From positions 992,001 to 1,056,000 of the forward strand of contig NZ_RBWU01000001.1 in the NCBI RefSeq assembly GCF_003634705.1: a DNA stretch of 64,000 bases, given 5' to 3'. A program made the translations under genes and the position numbers. Positions 1 to 8,101 of this stretch are shown here, in pieces. The DNA is from Actinomadura pelletieri DSM 43383. GTDB taxonomy: Bacteria; Actinomycetota; Actinomycetes; Streptosporangiales; Streptosporangiaceae. Every line of letters starts with the position of its first letter. The first letter of the stretch is position 1. Below the pieces are notes generated by a model. It was not told the DNA's origin and made no database searches. It was given only the letters and a program-made list of their open reading frames with translations.

Positions 1-347
1 CCATGGCCCGTATCGAGGAGCTCACCGCCTACACCGCCGGTAAGCGCTCCGCCGGGGGCGACGTCCTGCTCCGCACCGCCGACCTGGTCGTCGGGACCCC
101 GACCGGGGTGGGGCTCACCGTCCGCGACGAGGAGTTCGACACCTTGATCGTCGCTGATGCCTGCGCGGTCACGGACGCGGAGTTCCTCATCGGCGCCGTC
201 CGGTCCCGCGCCTGGGTCCTGGTGAGCGCGCCGGGGTCCCGTCCGCCGGACTACCGTGAATACGTCGACGCGCCCACCGGCAGGCTGGAGGCGAGCCCGT
301 TCGAACGCGCCGCGACGGCCGCGCCCAGTCTCCTGGACGTCCGCTGA
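1..347 (+). CDS. C-terminal part of an SF1 helicase/AAA-like protein (5'-partial)
   Basis: The frame is open from the window edge and ends at 345-347. The in-frame ATG at position 3 is probably internal, because the visible ~114 residues have no N-terminal NTPase motifs. The order of segments, VVGTPTGVG followed by FDTLIVADACAVTDAEF, resembles the region before and around motif II of DNA2/NAM7-type superfamily-1 helicases, where VVGTT-like and FD-x-VI-x-DEA segments follow one another. Here the usual acidic DEA is ADA, so if the gene is an SF1 helicase this motif II is degenerate. The protein ends only about 50 residues later, so the C-terminal helicase domain seems absent. Assignment is tentative. 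Confidence 0.4.
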   Translation, partial: MARIEELTAYTAGKRSAGGDVLLRTADLVVGTPTGVGLTVRDEEFDTLIVADACAVTDAEFLIGAVRSRAWVLVSAPGSRPPDYREYVDAPTGRLEASPFERAATAAPSLLDVR

Positions 348-350
348 CCG

Positions 351-770
351 TCAGTCCTTGTCGTCCTTGTCAGGGACGACAAGGTGGAGCAGCCAGCCGA
401 CCACACCGACGACGATGGCGCCCCAAAACGCGGGCCAGAACCCGGTGACATGGAACGGCAGGTCGAGTTCCCCGGCGAGTTCGCTGGTGAGCCAGAGCAG
501 CAGCGCGTTCACCACGAGCCCGATCAGGCCGAGCGTGAGCACGTAGAACGCGCACCCGAGCGTCTTGATGAGCGGCTTGATGATGGTGTTGACGAGGCCG
601 AAGATGGCGGCGACGGCGACCAGCGTGAGGGCGCGACGGCCGGCCGTGTCACCGTCCACCGAAATACCGTCGATCACCACGGTGGCCACCCAGAGGGCGA
701 CCGCGGTGATGCCCACCTTGAAAAGAATCCGCACACCACGATCATGCGTGACACGGACGGGTGCCGTCAT
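351..770 (-). CDS. Phage-holin-family membrane protein (PF04020-like)
   Basis: A 139-aa protein with four predicted membrane spans (about residues 17-35, 46-65, 72-95 and 108-128) and a charged C-terminal tail. The pattern of an N-terminal span, a G-x-VN-x-I-I-K-P loop near residue 60 and later Gly/Leu-rich helices is that of the mycobacteriophage D29 holin-4 superfamily (PF04020). That family is widespread on actinobacterial chromosomes and usually not phage-associated. The start is an ATG with a GGAGGG Shine-Dalgarno sequence just upstream. The function of the chromosomal members is not established. It faces the upstream helicase-like gene tail to tail, with only 3 bp between stop codons. 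Confidence 0.8.
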   Translation of the reverse strand: MTAPVRVTHDRGVRILFKVGITAVALWVATVVIDGISVDGDTAGRRALTLVAVAAIFGLVNTIIKPLIKTLGCAFYVLTLGLIGLVVNALLLWLTSELAGELDLPFHVTGFWPAFWGAIVVGVVGWLLHLVVPDKDDKD

Positions 771-837
771 CCCTCCGCACGGCGATTACGGGGAACGTCC
801 CGTCATCACCCAGAACGAGCGAACGAACCGATCGACC

Positions 838-1308
838 TCATTCCTTACGGTCGAAGAACGGGGAACTGGCCGCCACCTGCGAGCGCGGCCCCACCCGCGT
901 GCCCTGGGCGGCGGCGGGCGCCCCACGCCGCGACTGCCGTCCCCGGCTGGACGAGCCGCCCCCCGACCCGTCGGCCTGGGCGGCGGCCTGGCGGACGCGG
1001 GCGAGTTCGCGTTGCAGGCGGCGCTTCTCCATCTCCAGGGTGGTCAGTGACTCCTCATGCTCCTCACGCAGGTCGCGCAGGTCCCGACGGGTGCGCACCA
1101 GACGCACCGTGCCGATGACCCCGAGCGCCATGCCGGCGATGAATACCACGGCCGTGACGGCCCCGGCGAGGAATACCTGCCACAGTTCGTCCACGCCGGG
1201 CACGGTCTGACCGAAGGCGACGAGGCTCGTGGACCCAGTGTTTCCGAGGATGACGCCCACCACGGCGGCGATCGCGGCCACCACCAGCAGGGAACCGAGG
1301 AACACCAT
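838..1308 (-). CDS. LapA-domain (DUF1049) membrane protein
   Basis: A 156-aa inner-membrane protein with two hydrophobic segments (about residues 3-22 and 45-67) separated by a short loop, followed by an Arg/Glu-rich predicted coiled coil (about 70-110) and a disordered, basic, Gly/Ser-rich tail. Two spans plus a cytoplasmic coiled coil is the signature of the LapA/DUF1049 family. LapA acts with LapB in lipopolysaccharide assembly in proteobacteria, but the role in Gram-positive bacteria is unknown. The ATG start has a strong AGGAGAT ribosome binding site about 6 bases upstream. It is divergent from the HAD phosphatase gene across a ~210-bp intergenic region. Confidence 0.7.
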   Translation of the reverse strand: MVFLGSLLVVAAIAAVVGVILGNTGSTSLVAFGQTVPGVDELWQVFLAGAVTAVVFIAGMALGVIGTVRLVRTRRDLRDLREEHEESLTTLEMEKRRLQRELARVRQAAAQADGSGGGSSSRGRQSRRGAPAAAQGTRVGPRSQVAASSPFFDRKE

Positions 1309-1520
1309 GGAAGATCTCCTCTGCGTTGAGCTCCGGAGAAGACGGAGGATCTACACCATGCCAGACCGGACGTGATCGAGTCTTACGCGTCAGATAAATC
1401 CTCGTTTGGTATTACAAGTCGGCTATCAGGGCCTGCTATGCGCGCGGTTCCGTTTCGATCGCACCGGGTAGTGATCGTGGCCAGGGTAGGACGCGCCGAA
1501 AAAGCTCCGCGGAGGATCCC

Positions 1521-2180
1521 ATGCCCGTACAAGCGATCGTGTTCGACCTGGACGGCGTCCTCATCGATTCCGAACCCGTGTGGGAGGACGTCCGCCGCGG
1601 CTACGTCGCCGACCACGACGGACGCTGGCTCCCCGACACACAGGAACGGCTCATGGGCATGAGCACCGAGGAATGGGCCGGATACATCGCCACCGAACTC
1701 GTCGACGGCGTCTCGGCCGAGGAAGTCGCCTACGAGGTGATCGACCGGATGTCCCAGCGCTACGAGGGAGGGCCGCCGGTACTCCCTGGAGCTGATTCGG
1801 TCGTCCGCCGTCTTGCGGAGTACCGCCCGCTCGGACTGTCCAGCTCGTCCCCGCGCGCCCTCATCGACCTGGTACTAGGCCAACTCCGCCTGGACGCACT
1901 CTTCCGCGCCACCGTGTCGACCGAAGAGGTAGACCGCGGCAAACCCGCCCCGGACGGATACCTGACCGTGGCCGCACGGCTGGAGGTGCCCGCCCCCGCC
2001 TGCGTCGCCATCGAGGACTCCGGCAACGGCGTCCGCGCAGCCCACGCCGCCGGCATGCCGGTGATCGCCGTCCCCCGCCCCACACATCCACCGGCCCCCG
2101 ACGCACTGGCCCTCGCGGCCCACGTCGCGGACGACCTGAACGAGATCACGCCAGAGCTGGTGGAGGTTATCCACAAGTGA
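1521..2180 (+). CDS. HAD-superfamily phosphatase / beta-phosphoglucomutase-like
   Basis: A 219-aa HAD subfamily IA hydrolase. Motif I FDLDGV places the nucleophile at Asp9 and the acid/base at Asp11. Motif II is the Ser-rich stretch at 107-110, motif III is Lys141 in RGKPAPDGY, and motif IV is the acidic pair Glu165-Asp166 in IEDSGNGV. The helical cap lies between about residues 18 and 90. The length and the GKPAPDGY and EDSGNG motifs are typical of phosphoglycolate phosphatase / beta-phosphoglucomutase relatives, so the expected activity is Mg-dependent phosphate-ester hydrolysis on a small sugar phosphate. The substrate cannot be read from sequence. The ATG start is preceded by GGAGGA. The downstream recQ is 45 bp away. 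Confidence 0.85.
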   Translation: MPVQAIVFDLDGVLIDSEPVWEDVRRGYVADHDGRWLPDTQERLMGMSTEEWAGYIATELVDGVSAEEVAYEVIDRMSQRYEGGPPVLPGADSVVRRLAEYRPLGLSSSSPRALIDLVLGQLRLDALFRATVSTEEVDRGKPAPDGYLTVAARLEVPAPACVAIEDSGNGVRAAHAAGMPVIAVPRPTHPPAPDALALAAHVADDLNEITPELVEVIHK

Positions 2181-2225
2181 GGATTCTCCGGGGCGGGCGT
2201 CGGCGGCGGCTCCTACTATGGGCCG

Positions 2226-4061
2226 GTGACTTCCCCTGAGAACCCGGAGACGCTCGACGTCCTGCGGCGCGTGTTCGGCTACGACGCGTTCCGGGACGGC
2301 CAGCGGGAGATCATCGACCACGTGTCGGCGGGCGGCGACGCGCTCGTCCTGATGCCCACCGGCGGCGGGAAGTCACTCTGCTACCAGATTCCGGCGCTCG
2401 TCCGAAAAGGCACCGGAATCGTCATCTCCCCGCTCATCGCCCTCATGCAAGACCAGGTGGACGCGCTGCGCACCCTAGGCGTCCAGGCGGGCTTCCTCAA
2501 CTCCACCCAGGACCTCGACGAACGCCGCGTCGTCGAGGCGCAGTTCGTGGCGGGCGAACTCGACCTGCTCTACCTGGCCCCCGAACGCCTCCGCCTCCCC
2601 GCGACCGTCGACCTCCTCGACCGCGCGAACGTGTCCCTGTTCGCGATCGACGAGGCCCACTGCGTCTCGCAATGGGGCCACGACTTCCGCCCCGACTACC
2701 TGATGCTGTCCGGCCTCCACGAACGCTGGCCGGACGTCCCCCGCATCGCCCTGACCGCCACCGCCACCGAGGCCACCCGCCACGAAATAGCAACACGCCT
2801 CAACCTCGACGCCGCCGCCCCGAACACCCGCCATTTCGTCGCCAGCTTCGACCGCCCGAACATCCAATACCGGATCGAGCCGAAGACCGAAGCCAAACGC
2901 CAACTCCTGCGCCTCCTCCAGACCGAACACAAGGGCGACGCCGGAATCGTCTACTGCCTCTCCCGCAACTCCGTCGAGAAGCACGCCGCGTTCCTCACCG
3001 AGAACGGCATCGAGGCCCTCCCCTACCACGCCGGCCTGGACGCCCAGACACGCGCCACCAACCAGGCCCGTTTCCTCCGCGAGGACGGCCTCGTCATCGT
3101 CGCGACCATCGCGTTCGGCATGGGCATCGACAAACCCGACGTCCGCTTCGTCGCACACCTCGACCTGCCGAAATCCGTCGAGGGCTACTACCAGGAGACC
3201 GGCCGAGCCGGACGCGACGGCCTCCCGTCCACCGCCTGGCTCGCCTACGGCCTCCAGGACGTCGTCAACCTACGCAAAATGATCGACGGCGGCGAGGGCG
3301 ACGCCGCGTTCCGCCGCCGCCAGGCCCAACACCTCGACGCGATGCTCGCCCTCTGCGAGACCGTCGAATGCCGCCGCGTCCACCTGCTGAACTACTTCGG
3401 CCAGTCCGGCGACCCCTGCGGCAACTGCGACACCTGCCTGACCCCACCCGAATCCTGGGACGCGACCGTCGCCGCCCAGAAGGTCCTCTCCGTCATCGTG
3501 CGCCTAGACCGCGAACGCCGCCAGAAATTCGGCGCCGGACACATCATCGACATCCTGCTCGGCAAGAAGAGCGCGAAGGTCATCCAGTTCGACCACGACT
3601 CCCTGAAATCCTTCGGCGTCGGCACCGAACTCCGCGAGGTCGAATGGCGCGCCGTCGTCCGCCAGCTGCTCGCCCAAGGCCTGATCGCCGTCGAGAGCAA
3701 CCACGGCACCCTCCTCCAAACCGAGGCGAGCGCCGACGTCCTCCGCGGCCAACGCAAGGTCATGATGCGCCGCGAACCAGACCGCCCCACCCCCAAGCCC
3801 ACAAAGACCGCCAAGGACCGCAAGCCCCCCATCGACCTCTCCGCCGAGGCGACCCCCATCTTCGAACGCCTCCGCACCTGGCGCGCCACCACCGCAAAGG
3901 AACAGGGCGTCCCCGCCTACGTCATCTTCCACGACGCCACCCTCCGCGAAATCGCGACCGCCCTCCCGTCCACCCTCACCGAACTCTCCCAAATCAACGG
4001 CATAGGCGAAAACAAACTAGCCAAATACGGCGAAGCCGTCCTAAAAACCCTAACCGAATAA
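2226..4061 (+). CDS. recQ: ATP-dependent DNA helicase RecQ
   Basis: A 611-aa protein with the complete RecQ layout. The Walker A motif PTGGGKS is at 44-50, DEAH motif II at about 143-146 is followed by the RecQ aromatic loop ([13 protein letters not shown]), and the helicase C domain has the ETGRAGRDG motif VI at about 325-333. A four-Cys zinc module ([11 protein letters not shown]...C-GNC-DTC, about 380-402) leads into the winged-helix RQC region, and a C-terminal HRDC domain spans about 530-611. RecQ unwinds recombination and replication intermediates 3'-5' and works with RecFOR and topoisomerases. The start codon is GTG at 2226, where similarity begins. The last ~15 codons favour A-ending codons, unlike the rest of the gene. 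Confidence 0.95.
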   Translation: MTSPENPETLDVLRRVFGYDAFRDGQREIIDHVSAGGDALVLMPTGGGKSLCYQIPALVRKGTGIVISPLIALMQDQVDALRTLGVQAGFLNSTQDLDERRVVEAQFVAGELDLLYLAPERLRLPATVDLLDRANVSLFAIDEAHCVSQWGHDFRPDYLMLSGLHERWPDVPRIALTATATEATRHEIATRLNLDAAAPNTRHFVASFDRPNIQYRIEPKTEAKRQLLRLLQTEHKGDAGIVYCLSRNSVEKHAAFLTENGIEALPYHAGLDAQTRATNQARFLREDGLVIVATIAFGMGIDKPDVRFVAHLDLPKSVEGYYQETGRAGRDGLPSTAWLAYGLQDVVNLRKMIDGGEGDAAFRRRQAQHLDAMLALCETVECRRVHLLNYFGQSGDPCGNCDTCLTPPESWDATVAAQKVLSVIVRLDRERRQKFGAGHIIDILLGKKSAKVIQFDHDSLKSFGVGTELREVEWRAVVRQLLAQGLIAVESNHGTLLQTEASADVLRGQRKVMMRREPDRPTPKPTKTAKDRKPPIDLSAEATPIFERLRTWRATTAKEQGVPAYVIFHDATLREIATALPSTLTELSQINGIGENKLAKYGEAVLKTLTE

Positions 4062-4076
4062 ACCCCACGTGCGATA

Positions 4077-4830
4077 AACGAAAACCCGCAACAACTGGCC
4101 CCTGCGCCCCCGCACCTCCTCCTCAGCACCACTCGACCTCCACGACCACCCGAAAAACCGACGCCCCACCCGCCCTCGCCGCCAGACGAAAACCCGCAGC
4201 GTGAACGGGCCGTCATCAACCGAGTCCATAAAACCCCGTTTAACCACACCAGAAGGATCTCCTCGGTTAAATCCGACCCTCCACCAACCGCTCGCCGATC
4301 ACACGCCTCCTCCCAGCTCCGCTCGCCCTTCCCGGTCACCCGAAGACCCCGTGCCGGACCCGTCCCCGCCGGTAAATGAGGACTCGCAGCGTGAGCGGGC
4401 CGTGGTCAGCCGGGTCATCACAGCCCCGTCCAAGCACACGAGCATGATCTCCTCGGTTAGATCCGTCCCTTCACCAACCGCTCGCCGATCACACGCCTCC
4501 TCCCAGCTCCGCTCGGCCTCCACGGCCGCCCACGGAACCGGAGCCCCGGGCCCGTCCCCGCCGGTAAATGAGAACTCGCAGCGTAAGCGGGCCGTCGTCA
4601 ATCGGGTCATCAACAAACCTGGCCCAGCACCGCGGGGCCCGGTTCGAGCTCGACCACCACGTCAACCTGCGGCGGGCGGCCACTCGTTCGTCCGGAGCAG
4701 CCGGGAGGTCCGGCCGACGCCGCTGGAATGTTGTTACCGGCCTATGACGTGCGGCTTGGCCAGGGGCACGCCGGAATGATCTCTCCCGCTAGACCCGACC
4801 CTCCACCAAAGGCCGATCATTAGCTCCCAT
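4077..4830. repeat. Degenerate ~190-bp tandem direct repeat, about 3.5 copies
   Basis: Equivalent points of successive units begin at about 4201 (GTGAACGGGCCGT), 4391 (GTGAGCGGGCCGT) and 4583 (GTAAGCGGGCCGT), giving periods of 190 and 192 bp. Each full unit contains a GATCTCCTCGGTTA-like block, CCAACCGCTCGCCGATCAC and CTCCTCCCAGCTCCGCTCG. A shortened copy (about 108 bp, lacking the middle) precedes them from about 4077, and an eroded last copy runs to about 4830 (GGAATGATCTCTCCCGCTAG). The period is not a multiple of three and frames break between units, so this is probably non-coding. It occupies most of the gap after recQ. No known element is recognised. Confidence 0.75.
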
Positions 4831-5259
4831 CACGGGCGCCCGACACATACACACCCTTCGGACACCTTGAATTCGAGCAGGGGAGACCCGAACGTACTCG
4901 GTCGTCGCACACGAACCTCACCGATGACATGACCTGCCATGCACCAGAAGCAGCGAGCGAAGCCTCCGACACCACGACCTACGTCAGCGACCCCGAACGA
5001 GGTGCACGGTGCCAGGCCAATGACCCACCACCTCGGCCGCGCCCTCATCAGGCTGACCGTCGGTTCCGGGCCGGGAGTGGCCGTCATACCGCCGCTTCTC
5101 GGCGGCGTCGTCGGCGCGGGAATCGCCCGAACGACCACGCCCAGTAGAAACGTCCCACCGATAGGGGACGGCCGGAGCATTCGCGGAGCCGATCCCTACA
5201 TAACCCAGCCACCGCGCCGCCCCACCCCGAAGGCCCGTACTAGCGCACACGACCCACAA
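4831..5259. other. Gap without a recognisable gene
   Basis: Several short open frames exist on both strands, but none has convincing family features together with a good ribosome binding site. A forward frame from about 5020 contains one hydrophobic Gly/Val-rich stretch that could be a membrane segment, but it runs on into sequence antisense to the zinc-ribbon gene. I see nothing else here. Confidence 0.4.
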
Positions 5260-5721
5260 CTACGGAAGGGACGCCCGGAGCCGCCCAATGACCCGCAGAA
5301 TCTCTCCCCGATGCTTGGCCGACTTCAACCACGCCGGCAGTTTGGCCACCATGGTCATCCCGACATACTCCCCGCGTTCCCGGAGCCGAGCCCCGACATA
5401 CCCCTCCAAGAGGTCCAGATGGCGCTCGTTGAACGCCCACAGAGTCCGCCCCCCGCAGCAATCCGCCCGCAGCCACAGCGGCTGCCCGAAGTACGGATCG
5501 ACCGCACCACCCCAGCGCGACACCCCACCGGACCAGTCCCTCACGTGCCCACAGTCACGACACCCGAGCCGCCGAGGCCCCCAGGCCGAGTAACGAGCAC
5601 GCAGTTCCGGCCACGGCACCACCTCAGCGCACTCCCGGCAGGCCGGACAGACCACTTGCACGGGATCCTCCGCTAAGCCGTACAACGACACATCAGAATC
5701 AACAAACCGCTCCGGATTCAC
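5260..5721 (-). CDS. Zinc-ribbon hypothetical protein
   Basis: A 153-aa protein when started at the GTG at 5721, which has GGGGAGGA about 8 bases upstream; the longer frame to 5757 lacks a comparable site. The N-terminal third has two CxxC knuckles (CPAC at about 26-29 and CRDC at about 55-58), a zinc-ribbon arrangement. The middle contains LWLRADCCGGRTLWAFN and the C-terminal part AKLPAWLKSAKHRGEIL, a combination I associate with small conserved zinc-ribbon proteins of unknown function found across bacteria. It probably binds nucleic acid or protein through the ribbon, but no activity can be assigned. It stands alone beside a repeat-rich gap. Confidence 0.65.
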   Translation of the reverse strand: MNPERFVDSDVSLYGLAEDPVQVVCPACRECAEVVPWPELRARYSAWGPRRLGCRDCGHVRDWSGGVSRWGGAVDPYFGQPLWLRADCCGGRTLWAFNERHLDLLEGYVGARLRERGEYVGMTMVAKLPAWLKSAKHRGEILRVIGRLRASLP

Positions 5722-5823
5722 GCCCCCATCCTCCCCGCCACCCAGACCACAACGCACCCACGTTTCCGAATCGGCCGATCATGGCCCCTAGACTCCCCGG
5801 GAACCCCCGCAGCAGAGGCCCCT

Positions 5824-6157
5824 ATGGCACTCGCGCGCAAGAAATCACGCCGAATCACCATCGGCGGCACCGAACTCCGCTGGAAAGTGCGCAGCCGCCC
5901 CACCTACTGCCAGGCCATGGGCTGGACCCCACTGTCCTTCACGGTCCAGCACGCCAGCGGGTCGGGCGCCCGCCTGGAGGTCTCCCTGCCATGCGCTCAC
6001 CCCCAGCAACGCACTGTGCATCCCCCCAGGCGTGACCACCGCCATCACCAAGGCAATGGCCCTCGGCTGGCACCCCTCAAAACCCGGCCCCCAACTCACC
6101 CTGCCACTGGACCACACAACACACGCGCGCCCTGCGCAGAGCAGGGGACGACGCTGA
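5824..6157 (+). pseudogene. Frameshifted small conserved hypothetical protein
   Basis: The first ~56 codons from the ATG at 5824 read MALARKKSRRITIGGTELRW, then VRSRPTYCQAMGWTPLSFTV and a Glu-Val-Ser end. At about 5990 the sense continues in the +1 frame with PSNALCIPPGVTTAITKAMA and LGWHPSKPG, ending at the TGA 6155-6157. Together the two parts match the layout of a small actinobacterial protein family I recall (basic start, I-x-V/I-x-G-T-x-Y/L-R-W-x-V-R, a central P-S-N, then A-x-x-x-GW-x-P). An apparent one-base insertion therefore splits the gene. It could be a true pseudogene or a sequencing error. The function of the family is unknown. Confidence 0.55.
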
Positions 6158-6193
6158 CGGGGCCCAGCGTCGTAGCCGTACTCCGCTGACGTA

Positions 6194-6265
6194 CCTTCCA
6201 GGATCGGAAGGGTCTCTGCCCTAGGCGCATCCGAAGGATCGAACCTCTACCCCCCTGATCCGCAG
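6194..6265 (-). repeat. Displaced partial copy of the tRNA-Arg 3' half and its terminator (att-like scar)
   Basis: About 70 bp align, at roughly 75-80% by eye, with 7050-7124. Shared blocks in the same order are CCTTCCA-x-GATCGGAAGGG (terminator hairpin), GGCGCA-x-CCGAAGG (acceptor and T-arm), CGAACC-x-CTA and CTGATCCG-x-AG (anticodon arm). The copy is in the same orientation as tRNA-Arg, 856 bp away, and has decayed, so it is not a functional tRNA. A 3'-half tRNA duplicate in direct orientation is what tRNA-targeting integrases leave at the far end of an integrated element. Confidence 0.65.
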
Positions 6266-6497
6266 GCTCCGAACCGTCCGCATCAGTCCCGTCCTCTGGC
6301 TCTTCGCCTGCTGGTCGCCCAAAGTCGTCTACAAGGATCCGAGGCCAGGATCCGTGTGCCGCCAACCGTGGCACCCGGGGAGCCAGCCGGAGAGGCTCCG
6401 GAGAGCGCGCACCTAGTCACCATGAACGCCACGCTGACTCGCCCGGTTCGCGCGGACCTGCATCTTCCGGACCTAGAGGGGAACCTGCGGCCCATGC
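6266..6497. other. Gap without a recognisable gene between the tRNA-Arg scar and the next gene
   Basis: No open frame with family features is seen. The stretch lies inside the interval bounded by the two tRNA-Arg-like repeats, so it may be residue of a deleted integrative element. Confidence 0.35.
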
Positions 6498-6908
6498 ATG
6501 ATCAGTGCCATGGAGACTCTCACGTTGCAGCGACCGTTTAGTCCGTGGCGCTACGGAGTCGGCCACTCAGAACTGTTGATGCATAGCCATGCAGGCACGG
6601 GCAGCGACGAACACATCAACGTCCTGTTCGTAGACGTCCGAGCCGTCAAGCTCCGCACGTCCTACAACCCGCTGATTCTCCAGGCGGCAGATGAGCAGGT
6701 GCGACTCGGCCTGCTGGACTTCGCCCAGGTGCCGCAGCGATTTCATGCCCAGTTCCTAAGCCTGGTCTTGCCCACACCGGACGCTGAGCCCGGCTTCATC
6801 GTGTGCGCCCGCGCGAGCATCCTGGCCACGGCTTCCACCGACCGTGCCGAGGTCTACGGCTGGAACCGCGACCATTCGCGTGTGCTCCACCGGCTGAGTC
6901 CAAGCTGA
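6498..6908 (+). CDS. Hypothetical protein (RPFSPWRY...VGHSELL type)
   Basis: A 124-136-aa soluble protein; the start could be ATG 6498 or, more likely, ATG 6510 (METLTLQRPFSPW). The N-terminal PFSPWRYGVGHSELL, a central strand-rich INVLFVDVRAVKLRT and a later FIVCARASILAT segment suggest a compact beta-rich fold. I have seen similar proteins of unknown function encoded singly in streptomycetes. There are no catalytic motifs, signal peptide or membrane spans. It lies between the decayed tRNA-Arg copy and tRNA-Arg itself, so it may be cargo of the vanished element. Function unknown. Confidence 0.5.
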   Translation: MISAMETLTLQRPFSPWRYGVGHSELLMHSHAGTGSDEHINVLFVDVRAVKLRTSYNPLILQAADEQVRLGLLDFAQVPQRFHAQFLSLVLPTPDAEPGFIVCARASILATASTDRAEVYGWNRDHSRVLHRLSPS

Positions 6909-7042
6909 GCGCCTTCCGTGCAACCGAAGGTGCAAGGTGACTTCGAACAAGATCAGCAAAGGCTGACCGGGCGGCGGCTGAGGCCATGAGCGACGCCCTC
7001 TTCGGGACCTGATCGAAGCCCGTGGCTCCCATGGCCCACGCA

Positions 7043-7074
7043 AGAGGCCCCTTCCATGATCGGAAGGGGCCTCT
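7043..7074 (-). terminator. Hairpin terminator downstream of tRNA-Arg
   Basis: AGAGGCCCCTTCC (7043-7055) pairs perfectly with GGAAGGGGCCTCT (7062-7074) around a 6-base loop, 9 bp beyond the tRNA 3' end in the direction of its transcription. A similar but decayed hairpin belongs to the tRNA-Arg-like copy at 6194. Confidence 0.75.
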
Positions 7075-7082
7075 GAGTTGGG

Positions 7083-7155
7083 CGCACCCGAAGGGATTCG
7101 AACCCCTAACCTTCTGATCCGTAGTCAGATGCTCTATCCGTTGAGCTACGGGTGC
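7083..7155 (-). tRNA. tRNA-Arg (anticodon ACG)
   Basis: The complement folds as a 73-nt cloverleaf. The acceptor GCACCCG pairs with CGGGTGC and the discriminator is G. The D-arm contains AGCTCAACGGATAGAGC, the anticodon arm is TCTGA-CTACGGA-TCAGA with anticodon ACG, and the T-arm is AGGGG-TTCGAAT-CCCTT. CCA is not encoded. It decodes CGN arginine codons after A34-to-I editing. The 3' half is duplicated at 6194-6265, showing use as an integration target. Confidence 0.95.
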
Positions 7156-7342
7156 TTGCCGGGATCACTGTACCGGCTCCGTGGACCTCACCGCGAATCG
7201 GTTGACCGATGCGTGGGCCGCAAACTGTGAGCTGTGTCACGGAACCCTTTGTGGTGGAGGTACGCCAAAGGGGTGATTGCGACGGGTGTGACCACGGGGG
7301 TCCCTGTCGTTCGAAGCCCCACCCCCCTGAAGGAGATTCCAC

Positions 7343-7777
7343 ATGCGCATGTCCGCCACCAAGCTGATCGGTGCTCTCGCCGTCGGTGGCTTGTTGCTCG
7401 GTTCCACGGGCTGCGGGGCGGTCGACGCCCTTGCCGGAGGCAAGAAGTCGACGGCGTGCAAGAACATCGAGAGCGAGCTGCGGAGCTTCTCCACCAGCAG
7501 TATGTCGATGACGTCGTCCGGCGGCGCCTCGGCGACCGCCCAGAAGTTCTCCGACACGGCGGCCAAGGTCCGCTCGGAGGGCCAGAACGCCGGTGGCGAC
7601 GTCGAGACCGCCGCGACCGCGTTCGCGGGTGACCTCGACAAGACGGCCGAGATGCTGCGGAACCTCAGCTCCGGCAACACCTCGTCCATGGGACAGCCCA
7701 ACGTCGCCGACATCCAGCGGCACGGCAATGACCTTGCCGACGCCTGCGGGTTCAACGGCTTCCGGCTGGGCGGCTGA
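7343..7777 (+). CDS. Putative secreted lipoprotein
   Basis: A 144-aa protein starting at ATG 7343, with AAGGAG about 9 bases upstream. Residues 1-24 form a lipoprotein signal peptide: basic start, hydrophobic core LIGALAVGGLLLG and a lipobox ending in Cys24 (GSTGC). The mature part is small, Ser/Thr/Ala-rich and mostly helical (for example ATAQKFSDTAAKVRSEG and AATAFAGDLDKTAEMLR), resembling small WXG-like or four-helix extracellular proteins of actinomycetes. Two Cys (in KSTACKN and LADACGF) may form a disulfide. It is probably anchored to the outer face of the membrane. Function unknown; it is monocistronic between two tRNA genes. Confidence 0.7.
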   Translation: MRMSATKLIGALAVGGLLLGSTGCGAVDALAGGKKSTACKNIESELRSFSTSSMSMTSSGGASATAQKFSDTAAKVRSEGQNAGGDVETAATAFAGDLDKTAEMLRNLSSGNTSSMGQPNVADIQRHGNDLADACGFNGFRLGG

Positions 7778-7931
7778 TCGTCGGCGGTCCGCTCCCGCGG
7801 CCCCGGGGGCGGAACGCCGGCTCGTTGCCTTCGCGTAGTGGCGGGGTCTCCGACTATGCTTCTGGAACCCGCGGCTTGGACTTTGCCGGTTGGCTCGCCG
7901 AACCGGTAACCTGTCTAGGCCTGACGGCACT

Positions 7932-8020
7932 GGAGGATTCGCCTAGTCCGGTCTATGGCGCCGCACTGCTAATGCGGTTTGGGTTCACGCCCATCCGGGG
8001 TTCAAATCCCCGATCCTCCG
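7932..8020 (+). tRNA. tRNA-Ser (anticodon GCT)
   Basis: An 89-nt class II tRNA with a long variable arm. The acceptor GGAGGAT pairs with ATCCTCC, the discriminator is G, and CCA follows in the DNA (8021-8023). The anticodon arm is CCGCA-CTGCTAA-TGCGG with anticodon GCT, and the T-arm is CGGGG-TTCAAAT-CCCCG. It decodes AGC/AGU. An integrase pseudogene ends 82 bp downstream, so this tRNA was probably the attachment site of an integrative element. Confidence 0.96.
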
Positions 8021-8028
8021 CCACTTGA

Positions 8029-8070
8029 CCAGGGGTTCCACGCTGTGTTCTGTGGAACCCCTGGTTCTTT
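8029..8070 (+). terminator. Intrinsic terminator of tRNA-Ser
   Basis: CCAGGGGTTCCAC (8029-8041) pairs with GTGGAACCCCTGG (8052-8064) around a 10-base loop, followed by TTCTTT. It lies directly after the tRNA 3' end. Confidence 0.85.
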
Positions 8071-8101
8071 ACTGATCTCTAGTTGCGTTTGTTGTTGCAG
8101 T

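Noticed and set aside
351..770. Holin-family protein as evidence of a prophage
   Set aside because: PF04020 proteins are ordinary chromosomal membrane proteins in actinobacteria and no other phage genes are nearby.
2672..4204. 510-codon plus-strand frame overlapping recQ
   Set aside because: Pro/Arg-rich alternative reading of recQ, a common artefact in high-GC genes.
4299..4616. Minus-strand open frame with internal amino-acid repeats in the tandem-repeat gap
   Set aside because: The repetition reflects the ~190-bp DNA repeat. The frame is not kept in the flanking units and there is no plausible start site.
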